A stretch of 64,000 nt of DNA from Halorubrum alkaliphilum (GTDB lineage Archaea > Halobacteriota > Halobacteria > Halobacteriales > Haloferacaceae), in assembly GCF_017873815.1 (NCBI RefSeq), contig NZ_JAGGKQ010000004.1, forward strand, positions 62,001 through 126,000. The letters are read 5' to 3'. The position numbers and the translations under genes are program-made. This document shows positions 8,734-17,000 of the stretch, one piece after another (position 1 is the first letter of the stretch; each line of letters begins with the position of its first letter). The notes beneath the pieces were generated by a model, which saw only the letters and a program-made list of their open reading frames with translations, made no database searches and was not told where the DNA came from.

Positions 8734-9720
8734 ATGGACGCCCACGAGCTGATCACCCGGAACGCGGCCGAGGTGGTCACGGAGGAGGAGATCGAGACGC
8801 TGGCCGACGACCCCGACGGGAAGCGGGCGTACGTCGGCTACGAACCCTCCGGCGTGCTCCACATCGGGCACATGCTCACGGCAAACAAGCTGATCGACCT
8901 CCAGAAGGCGGGCTTCGAGGTCACCGTCCTCCTCGCGGACGTCCACGCGTACCTCAACGACAAGGGATCGTTCGCGGACATCCGACATACCGCCGAGCGG
9001 ATGCGCGACCAGTTCATTGCGTACGGGCTCGACGAGTCGAACACGCAGTTCGTGCTCGGCTCAGACTTCCAGCTTGACGACGACTACACGCTCGATTTAC
9101 ACGCCTTGGAGCTGGAGACGACGCTCGCCCGCGCGGAGCGCGCGATGGCCGAGATTACCTCCGGCGACTCCGTGAAGGTGTCACAGGCGGTGTACCCGCT
9201 GATGCAGGCGCTCGATATCCCGTACCTCGGCGTCGATCTGGCGGTCGGCGGGATGGAACAGCGCAAGGTCCACATGCTCGCACGCGATGTGCTGCCGAGC
9301 ATCGACCGCGAGCCGCCGACGAGCCTTCACACTCCGCTCATCGCCGACCTCGGAACCGGTCGCGGAAAGATGTCCTCCAGCGAGGGCGTCACCATCTCGA
9401 TGGAGGACTCCCGCGAGGAGATCGAGGAGAAGGTGAACGGCGCGTACTGCCCGCCGACCGCGGACCCCGATCCGACGGAGGAGGGTACCGACCGGGAGAA
9501 CCCCGTCCTCCAGGTCTTCGAGTACCACGTGTTCCCCCGGTTCGAGGACGTCGTCGTCGAGCGCCCCGAGGAGTACGGCGGCGACTTGGAGTACGCGGCG
9601 TACGACGACCTCGAGGCCGACCTCGAATCTGGTGAGCTCCACCCGGCGGACGCGAAGGGTGCGCTCGCCGAGTACCTCGACCGGCTGATCGCACCCGGCC
9701 GGGAGCAGCTCGCGGAGTAG
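8734..9720 (+). CDS. tyrS: Tyrosyl-tRNA synthetase
   Basis: 328 aa, archaeal/eukaryal-type class I synthetase that charges tRNA-Tyr. HIGH motif as GVLHIGHMLTANKL, tyrosine-pocket region VSQAVYPLMQALDIPYLGVD, and KMSSS loop as GRGKMSSSEGVTISM. The missing bacterial C-terminal S4-like domain fits the archaeal form. Start taken at ATG 8734 (MDAHELITRNAAEVV); an in-frame ATG 27 nt upstream at 8707 is possible but adds residues not expected in the family. It follows the DUF460-type gene by 63 nt on the same strand. Confidence 0.93.
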   Translation: MDAHELITRNAAEVVTEEEIETLADDPDGKRAYVGYEPSGVLHIGHMLTANKLIDLQKAGFEVTVLLADVHAYLNDKGSFADIRHTAERMRDQFIAYGLDESNTQFVLGSDFQLDDDYTLDLHALELETTLARAERAMAEITSGDSVKVSQAVYPLMQALDIPYLGVDLAVGGMEQRKVHMLARDVLPSIDREPPTSLHTPLIADLGTGRGKMSSSEGVTISMEDSREEIEEKVNGAYCPPTADPDPTEEGTDRENPVLQVFEYHVFPRFEDVVVERPEEYGGDLEYAAYDDLEADLESGELHPADAKGALAEYLDRLIAPGREQLAE

Positions 9721-9750
9721 CTCCCTGTCTCGCGTTTCAGTCGTTTCCAT

Positions 9751-10506
9751 CTACTCTCCGCTCACGGTGTGGCCCTCCAGCTCGCAGGTACCGTCCACAC
9801 AGCTCCGGCCGGCCGCGGTCTCGAAGACGGGGAGCCCGCAGCCGCACTCGTCGACGACGACGCCCGAGGGGATCGAGAGCGTGGTCCCACAGTCGGTCTC
9901 GTGTTCACACGCGAGGTACACCCGTCCGGGCGCGAACTCGACGGTTAGGTCGCCGTCGCAGTCAGGACAGTCCCACACGCGATCAAACCGGTCGCTGACG
10001 GCGGCCTCCATCGGGTCACACGACGGGTCGAGACAGAGGTGGAACGGCTCGCCGCGCTCGACGCGGATCTTCGGCAGCCCGCAGTCGTCACACGTCGCGT
10101 CCGTCACGCTCGCGCCGGCGGGGAGTCCCCAGCGCGCCTCGCAGTCGAGACAGACCACGTCCCCGCGCGAGCGGACCAGCGGGCCGCCGTCGTCCGGGCA
10201 GCTTCCGACCGGGACCCCTGCCTCCGTGATCGGGAGTCCACGGCTGGCGGTCGCCTCTTCGGCGACGACGCGGAGCCGTCTGGTCCCGTCGCGAGCGGTG
10301 ACGGTGAAGCCCGCACCGTCCCCCTCGACGACGACCGAGTCCGGTCGAGTGAGCCACGCGACCGGTTGATAGCCGTCCGCGTCGTGGACGAGCGTGGTGT
10401 TGTCGGGCTTTATAAGCACGACGACGCGCCCGCGATGCGTCCGGGTGCGGTCGCCGCGTTCGGTCACCTGACAGTCGCCTGCGAGCACGCGGAGTCGTTC
10501 GGGCAT
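9751..10506 (-). CDS. NucS N-terminal-like domain fused to zinc-ribbon repeats
   Basis: 251 aa. Residues about 5-60 (RVVVLIKPDNTTLVHDADGY, then QPVAWLTRP) closely resemble the N-terminal DNA-binding/dimerisation domain of the mismatch nuclease NucS/EndoMS. The rest has no NucS catalytic domain and instead carries successive Cys pairs: CPDDGG..CLDCEARW, CDDCGLPKIR..CLDPSC, CPDCDGDL..CEHETDC, CGCGLP..CVDGTC. These look like topoisomerase I-type C4 zinc ribbons. Probable role is structured or single-stranded DNA binding, inferred from the domains. Convergent with tyrS. Confidence 0.75.
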   Translation of the reverse strand: MPERLRVLAGDCQVTERGDRTRTHRGRVVVLIKPDNTTLVHDADGYQPVAWLTRPDSVVVEGDGAGFTVTARDGTRRLRVVAEEATASRGLPITEAGVPVGSCPDDGGPLVRSRGDVVCLDCEARWGLPAGASVTDATCDDCGLPKIRVERGEPFHLCLDPSCDPMEAAVSDRFDRVWDCPDCDGDLTVEFAPGRVYLACEHETDCGTTLSIPSGVVVDECGCGLPVFETAAGRSCVDGTCELEGHTVSGE

Positions 10507-10699
10507 GGGGGGCGTGGCCGCGGTATCGGTGTTAAGCGGTCGGAACGGGGGTTTATGAGGGATACGGAGGGGGTGACGGTACGGATTGTGGTCGCGTGTT
10601 CCTCGTTGCCGGCGCAGGGGCCTTTTTCGGCGTTTCGGTCTGTCCTTTATAAAGAGTGATTACGGATCGGTGATGAACGCCTCGAAAGTCCCGACCGCT
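10507..10699. other. Intergenic segment before repeat copy A
   Basis: Contains a degenerate preceding unit of the repeat opening: ctttataaagagtgattacgg at about 10640 followed by gaacgcctcgaaag at about 10676, parallel to gtttataagtgattgattacgg and gaacgcctccaaag about 60 bp later. No gene seen. Confidence 0.5.
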
Positions 10700-11070
10700 C
10701 GTTTATAAGTGATTGATTACGGAGCGATGGGGAACGCCTCCAAAGCCCCCAGCCGGGAGGACGGCGTACGCTCGCTGCGCGCTTCGGTCACTCGCGCTGC
10801 TCGTTCCCTCCAGTGCTTGCGTCGTCATCAGAACGCTCCGCGTTCTGATTGGCTCACGAGAGCGCCGCTCTCGTGAACGCCTGCGCCGTCCTCCCGACTG
10901 CCCCGTTGAGTCCTGCCCCACAGCAACCGCACCTCACGCCTCCCCGGCCTCGTCGGCCGGCCTCCGCGTTGCTCCGGCCGGCCGACTCCCTCGCGCGACG
11001 CTCCTCGCGCCCTACTGGGCGCTCGGAGGGGCGCGCCACCGCATCGTTTATTTATAAAGAGTCGTCGCCG
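10700..11070 (+). repeat. Structured intergenic repeat, copy A
   Basis: About 370 bp that aligns throughout with copy B (28957-29315). Fixed landmarks: cctccaaagcccc at about 10738, a long-range stem 10755-10766/10884-10895 (12 bp), the segment cagtgcttgcgtcg at about 10811, the conserved cacctcacgcctccccggcct region at about 10930, an 11-bp hairpin 10952-10962/10976-10986, a hairpin 11007-11012/11017-11022, and the end ccaccgca at about 11036. Inside the main stem this copy has two extra perfect hairpins (10827-10849 and 10855-10875). tttataa boxes lie at both edges (about 10703 and 11047). No ORF is supported. Confidence 0.85.
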
Positions 11071-11136
11071 TCGCTCGATCCGTTATAAATATCATCCGGC
11101 AAGAGAGGTCACGGGAGCGGGTTCCGACCCGCCAGA

Positions 11137-13479
11137 CTACTCGACCCGCACCGTCCGCGTCGCGCGCACCGGCATCAGCGGGAGGTCGGGGAAGACGACC
11201 TCGACGACGAACTCCAACTCGTCCGCGTCCGGCGGGCCGAACACACCGACCGGAACCGTCGTCTCCCCGTCGAGATACGTCGTCGTCTCGGTCATCTCCA
11301 CGTCGTTGACGGTGACCCGGATCCCGGTTCGGGCCGCACCGGAGACGGTTGAGACGCCGACCTCGCACATGTCGTTCTCCCCGACGCCGATCGCCTCCGG
11401 GAACTCGCCCCAGTCGACATCGATCCGTGGGCAGTCGCGAGCCGCCTCGACGATCCGCTCGGCGACTGAGTCGCTCATCCCGGCGTTCGCGAGCGCTTCC
11501 GGGCCCGCGTCGACGACGGCGGTCGGGGACGTGAGCCCGGCACCGGCGAGCCGCTCCGCGCGGCCGGAGCCGACCCCGTCGATCGCGGTGAGCGGGACCG
11601 CCTCCCGCGAGACGCCGTGTTCGACGCGCGCCTCGACCCGGCACGCGAGGTTGGCGGCCCGAGGTCCGGCGAACCGGTCGAGGAACTCCGAGAGCGCGGC
11701 GAGGAGTCGGAGCGCGTTCTGCCGGATCACCCACGCGTCCGAGCGGAGGTCAGACGGGATCGAGTCGGCCATCCCCGCGAGCAGGATGGCGAACACCTTC
11801 CGGTGGCCGTCCTCCAACTCGGTGTCGTGACCGTCGAGAATCCGGTCTATCGCGTCGGACTCGGCCGAGCGCGCCGAGACGGAGTCGAACTCGCCGGCGG
11901 CGGCGACCGTCTCCAGGATCCGATCGACGGTGAGCCGCTCCCGCTCGGCGAGCGCGTGGAACTCGCGAGCGGTGTCGAGCCGGAGGTAGTACTTCGAGGC
12001 GAGCCGTCCCAGCGCGGTCGGCTCGATCGCGAGGTCGTCGCCGGCGTCGACGAATCCGGTCTCGATCAGCGAGTCGAGCGTGTCGCGAACACGATCGCGA
12101 AGCCCGTCGAACCCGTACTCGGTTGGCTCCGACCGGGCCCGGACGTAGTAGAACGTCGTCTCTAACCACTCCATCACGTCCTCCAGCCCGCGGATCGTCC
12201 CCATCGATATCTCCGCGTTGAGGTGTGATTCGAGGTCTCCGGCCAGCCGCGACTCGATCTCCTTGCCCTCCCGCAGCAGCCGGCGATACTTGTCGGCGTC
12301 CGACCGGTCACAGACGACCCAGCCGTAGCCCACGTCGTCGTAGCCGGGCCGCCCCGCGCGCCCGAGCATCTGGAGTACGTCGAGCGGCGAGATGTCCGTC
12401 TCCCCTTCCAGCGGATCGTGATACTTGGTGTCGCGGATCACGACACACCGCGCCGGGAGGTTGACGCCCCACGCGAGCGTGGACGTGGAGAAGAGCAGCT
12501 TGATCTTCCCCTCCTTGAACCACTCCTCGACGCGGTCGCGGTCCTCCTTCCCGAGCCCGGCGTGGTGGAAGCCAACCCCGTCGAGCACGGACTGCCGAAG
12601 GGTGTCGTTCGAGAGCGATTTCGCTTCGTTGTGGAAGTCGTAGTTGCCTCGCGAGTCGACCGGGATGTCGCGGTCCGTGATCTCATCGCGTGCCTTTTTT
12701 GCGGCCTGTACCGTGTCCTGACGCGAGGAGACGAACACCAGTGCCTGTCCGTCCTCGCGGACGTGCGGCTCCGCCAGATCGAGCGCGCGGTAGAGCCGCC
12801 GGTACTTGTCGGCGAACGCGTTCGAGCCGTGTGAGTACGTCTTCACGCCCGTCTCCAGATCGACCGGGCGGTACTCGTCGCCGAACGCGTAGGTCGTTTC
12901 CGGCGGCGCGTCGAGCCACTCGGCGACGTCGTCGACGTTCGGCATCGTCGCCGATAGCGCCACCACGCGGGGGTCCTGGAGGCGTCGGAGCCGGGAGACG
13001 GTCACTTCGAGGACGCCGCCGCGCTTCTCGCTGTCGAGCAGATGAACCTCGTCGATGACGACGCAGTCGACATCGGTGATGAACGAGTAGCGCGCGGAGT
13101 CGTGTTTTCGGGTCGCGCTGTCGGCTTTCTCGGGGGTCGTCACCAGCACGTCCGCACGCTCCGCGCGACGGGGGTTGAGGTCGCGCTCGCCGGAGACGAC
13201 GTAGACGGAGTAGCCCAGTTCCTCGAACCGCTCCCACTCGCTTTCCTTCTCGTTCGTGAGCGCGCGAAGCGGCGCGATAAAGAGGGCGGTACCCCCCTCC
13301 GAGAGCGTCTTACAGATCGCTAACTCGGCGAGTGCGGTCTTCCCCGATGCGGTCGGCGCGGACGCGACGACGTTGTGATCGGACTCCAAGATTCCCGGAA
13401 GCGCCTCGCGTTGCATCCGGTTGAACTCCTCGAAGCCGAAGGCGTCGGCGAACTCCGGGACCGCGTCTGCGACCTTCAC
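11137..13479 (-). CDS. Ski2-like DEAD/DEAH-box helicase
   Basis: 780 aa superfamily 2 ATPase of the archaeal Ski2/Hel308-related group. Walker A ASAPTASGKTALAEL, DEVH box VVIDEVHLLDS, motif III LSATMPNVDD, motif VI QMLGRAGRPGYDDVG. The C-terminal half has a winged-helix/helical region, then a helix-hairpin-helix (AIDGVGSGRAERLAGAGL, about 660-680), and a beta-rich end. Probable role is nucleic acid unwinding in repair or RNA processing. Start: GTG 13479 (VKVADAVPEFADAFGF) best fits family N-termini; ATG 13491 is four codons upstream. Divergent from the TRAM gene. Confidence 0.88.
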   Translation of the reverse strand: MKVADAVPEFADAFGFEEFNRMQREALPGILESDHNVVASAPTASGKTALAELAICKTLSEGGTALFIAPLRALTNEKESEWERFEELGYSVYVVSGERDLNPRRAERADVLVTTPEKADSATRKHDSARYSFITDVDCVVIDEVHLLDSEKRGGVLEVTVSRLRRLQDPRVVALSATMPNVDDVAEWLDAPPETTYAFGDEYRPVDLETGVKTYSHGSNAFADKYRRLYRALDLAEPHVREDGQALVFVSSRQDTVQAAKKARDEITDRDIPVDSRGNYDFHNEAKSLSNDTLRQSVLDGVGFHHAGLGKEDRDRVEEWFKEGKIKLLFSTSTLAWGVNLPARCVVIRDTKYHDPLEGETDISPLDVLQMLGRAGRPGYDDVGYGWVVCDRSDADKYRRLLREGKEIESRLAGDLESHLNAEISMGTIRGLEDVMEWLETTFYYVRARSEPTEYGFDGLRDRVRDTLDSLIETGFVDAGDDLAIEPTALGRLASKYYLRLDTAREFHALAERERLTVDRILETVAAAGEFDSVSARSAESDAIDRILDGHDTELEDGHRKVFAILLAGMADSIPSDLRSDAWVIRQNALRLLAALSEFLDRFAGPRAANLACRVEARVEHGVSREAVPLTAIDGVGSGRAERLAGAGLTSPTAVVDAGPEALANAGMSDSVAERIVEAARDCPRIDVDWGEFPEAIGVGENDMCEVGVSTVSGAARTGIRVTVNDVEMTETTTYLDGETTVPVGVFGPPDADELEFVVEVVFPDLPLMPVRATRTVRVE

Positions 13480-13642
13480 GGCACACCACATCCGTGTGTG
13501 AGTCGTCGTCGACCGCGGCTGAATCGCATTGGATCGAGTCGGGGGCTTCGAGGGCAAAGGCGTTTCTCATGCGGGCGGGATCGGCGGTCGCGGCAACGGC
13601 GGACCCCGGGCGTTTAGGTGACTCGGGGTCGACCGCTCGGGT

Positions 13643-14005
13643 ATGATACCGTCGTCTCCGATCGTCATCGGAACCGCCATAGTCGTCGTCCTACTCGTCC
13701 TGTTTGCCGTCGTGCGTCGCGCTCGCGGGCCGTCAGCGGATGCGCGCGAGTCGAAGCAGGCACACGAGGCCGCACAGGAACGCGACCCGCCCGTCGAGAT
13801 CGGCGAGACCTACGAGTTCGGCGTGACCGAAATGACGGATCACCACTCCGGCGAGGAGGTCGCGGTCGGCAAGGTTGAGGGGTTCGTCGTCTTCACCGAG
13901 GACATCCCTCGCGGCCTCAAGAAGGGCGACGTGATCCGCGCGAAGGTGCTCTCGTTTAACGAGGGTCGAACGTCCGCGGACGCGACGTTCGTGACGAAAG
14001 CGTGA
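13643..14005 (+). CDS. Membrane-anchored TRAM-domain protein
   Basis: 120 aa. Residues about 5-25 form one hydrophobic segment (IVIGTAIVVVLLVLFAVV). After a charged linker, residues about 50-118 form a TRAM beta-barrel: VEIGETYEFGVTEMTDHHSG, VGKVEGFVVFTED and VKGDVIRAKVLSFNEGR-like strands. TRAM domains bind RNA, and here the domain would sit at the inner face of the membrane. Short haloarchaeal TRAM proteins have been linked to RNA-chaperone or cold-response functions; that is an inference for this copy. It precedes mcm by 91 nt on the same strand. Confidence 0.85.
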   Translation: MIPSSPIVIGTAIVVVLLVLFAVVRRARGPSADARESKQAHEAAQERDPPVEIGETYEFGVTEMTDHHSGEEVAVGKVEGFVVFTEDIPRGLKKGDVIRAKVLSFNEGRTSADATFVTKA

Positions 14006-14096
14006 ACGCGGCGGAACGCGCCGCAAGGGGCCGATACACGATCACCTCCGCCCCGAGCATGAGGTTCATACGTGATGCCGACGAAGTGATGTCGTA

Positions 14097-17000
14097 ATGG
14101 CTCAGGCCGGCAATCAGGACCTCACGGAGCGGTTCATCCAGTTCTACCGCAACTACTACCGCGAGGAGATCGGCACCCTCGCACAGCAGTACCCCAACGA
14201 GAAGCGCTCGCTGTACGTCGACTACGACGACCTGTTCCAGTTCGACCGCGATCTCGCGGAGGACTTCCGCACGAAACCGGACCAGATGCGCGAGTACGCC
14301 GAGGAGGCGTTGCGGCTCTACGACCTCCCCGCAGATGTCAGTCTCGGGCGCGCCCACGTGCGGATCGAGAACCTTCCAGAGAGCATCGACATCCGCGGCA
14401 TTCGCGTCCACGACGACCACATCGGAAAGCTGGTCTCGGTCAAGGGAATCGTCCGGAAGGCGACCGACGTCCGCCCGAAGGTGACCGAAGCAGCGTTCGA
14501 GTGCCAGCGCTGCGGGACGATGACGTACATCCCCCAGAGCGACGGCGGCTTCCAAGAACCCCACGAGTGTCAGGGCTGTGAACGACAGGGCCCGTTCCGC
14601 GTCAACTTCGATCAGTCCGAGTTCATCGACTCCCAGAAGCTTCGCATCCAAGAGTCGCCGGAGGGGCTCCGCGGCGGTGAGACGCCACAGTCGCTCGACG
14701 TCGACATCGTCGACGACATCACCGGGAAGGTGAGTCCGGGCGACCACGTCACCTGCGTCGGCGTCCTCCACATCGAGCAGGTCGAACAGGGCAACGAGAA
14801 GTCCGCCATCTTCGATCTGTACATGGACGGCGTCGCCATCGGTATCGAGGACGAGGAGTTCGAGGACATGGACATCACCGAGGCGGATCGCCGCGAGATC
14901 ATCGAACTCTCCAACCGCGACGACATCTACGACGCGATGGTGAACTCCATCGCACCCGCCATTTACGGTTACGAGGAGGAGAAGCTCGCAATGATCCTCC
15001 AACTCTTCTCCGGCGTCACCAAACACCTCCCCGACGGCTCGCGGATTCGAGGTGACCTCCACATGCTCTTGATCGGTGACCCCGGTACGGGAAAGTGTTT
15101 GCATGGGGACACAAAAATCACTCTTATTGACGGCCGAGAGGTTCCGGTACGCGATCTCGTTGAAAATAATCTGGACGAGCCGAAACCGATAGACGACGGC
15201 GTTTTCGACGAGGTTGACTTCGAGGTGCCGTCGCTCCGGTCCGACGGGACCGTGGGGTCCGCCCGAGCGACGAAGGTCTGGAAACGAGAGGCTCCCGAAA
15301 CGATGTACCGCGTCGAAACCGCGTCTGGTGCGGAAGTGGAAGTAACGCCGTCGCATCCGCTGTTCGTTCAGCGTGACGGACAGTTTGAGGCGGTCGTCGC
15401 GGACGAGCTAAGCGAAGGCGAGTTCGTCGCTGCTCCGAAGCGACTCAACGTAGAAAGCGACGACGCGATCGACGTCGGATTCCGCCGCGCCCAGTCGCAC
15501 AACGCGGTTCGGCTCGATCTGCCTGACGAGTGGACACCGGCTCTCGGGCGTCTCCTCGGATACATCGTCGCTGAGGGGTACGTCGAGCGGCGTGACGACC
15601 ATTCGGGGCTCGTGTCGATCACGAACAACGACGAGGCGGTCCTGTCCGACGCCCGCTCGACGTTCGAGATGCTGGGTCTCCAAACCACAACCCGCGAACC
15701 ACATGACGGAAAGGACGCGAGGGAGCTGACGTGTTCCGCAGGGGAGTTCGTTAGTTTCCTCGAAAACCTCGACGGGATGCTACTTGAGGGGTCCGCAGAC
15801 CAGCGGATTCCGAGACCGATCCTCGGGGCGTCGCCTTCCACCACGCGGATGTTCATAAGGGGATTCGTCGAGGGGGAGGCTCACGTCTCAGCGAAGCAAC
15901 GGGAGATTACCGTGGCATCGATGAGCGAAACGCTCCTCACGGATCTTCGGACGCTTCTGCTTCGGCATGAGATCACCAGTCAACTCCACGAGCGGAAGAA
16001 CGGAAGCCACCGGCTGCGCATTAGCGGGGCGCAGTTCGACCGGTACGTGACCAATATCGGGTTCGTAACCGACCGGAAGCAGGAGGCGGCAGAAGAACAT
16101 CTCGAAACAGACCGAAACACCAACCTCGACGTCGTTCCGAACGTCTCCCCCGTCCTCCGACGAGTCCGTGACTCGCTCGGACTGACGCAATACGAGTGCG
16201 GCGTTCCTCGCAATACCTATCGTCACTACGAAGCGGGATCGCGAAATCCGAGCATCGGTGCGCTGCGGAACATCGTCAAAGCGTTCGAGGGCGCTCACCT
16301 ACCCCCGACAGACAGCAGTGAGATCGGAAGCGTACAGACCGATGGAGGGGGAGTAGCTGCCGATATTGCGGCCCTTCGACAACGGGTGGATGACGACATT
16401 CGGTGGGACCGCATCGAGTCGATCGAACCGGTCAAGCCCGAAGACGATTGGGTGTACGATCTCGAAGTTGGAGGAACGCACAACTACGTCTCAAACGGGA
16501 TCATCTCACACAACTCACAGATGATTTCGTACGTGGAAAACATCGCACCCAGATCTGTCTATACCTCCGGTAAAGGCAGCAGCGCGGCCGGTTTGACGGC
16601 CGCCGCCGTGAGAGATGACTTCGGCGACGGCCAACAGTGGTCGCTTGAAGCCGGAGCGCTCGTCCTCGCCGACAAGGGGATCGCCGCAGTCGATGAGCTG
16701 GATAAGATGGACTGTGTTACCGGCGACACGCTGGTCTCGTTGGCGGACGGACGCGTGGAACGCATCGATGAACTCGCGAGAGAGGCCGCTGAAGACGGCA
16801 ATATCGAGGAACTCTCGAACGGCCGCCACATCCGCGACGTCGACCTCGATGTCTGGACGATGGACGATGGGGGGCGGCTGGTCGAACGGCCGGTCTCAGC
16901 GGTCCACGAGTACGACGCGCCGGCGGAGCTGACCCGAGTGACGATGGAGACCGGGGAGTCGCTGACGGCGACGGCTGATCACCCGTTCTTCGTCCTCGAA

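Noticed and set aside
13956-15356. A 466-codon minus-strand frame opposite mcm
   Set aside because: Shadow of the MCM N-terminal coding region; no promoter or domain supports it.
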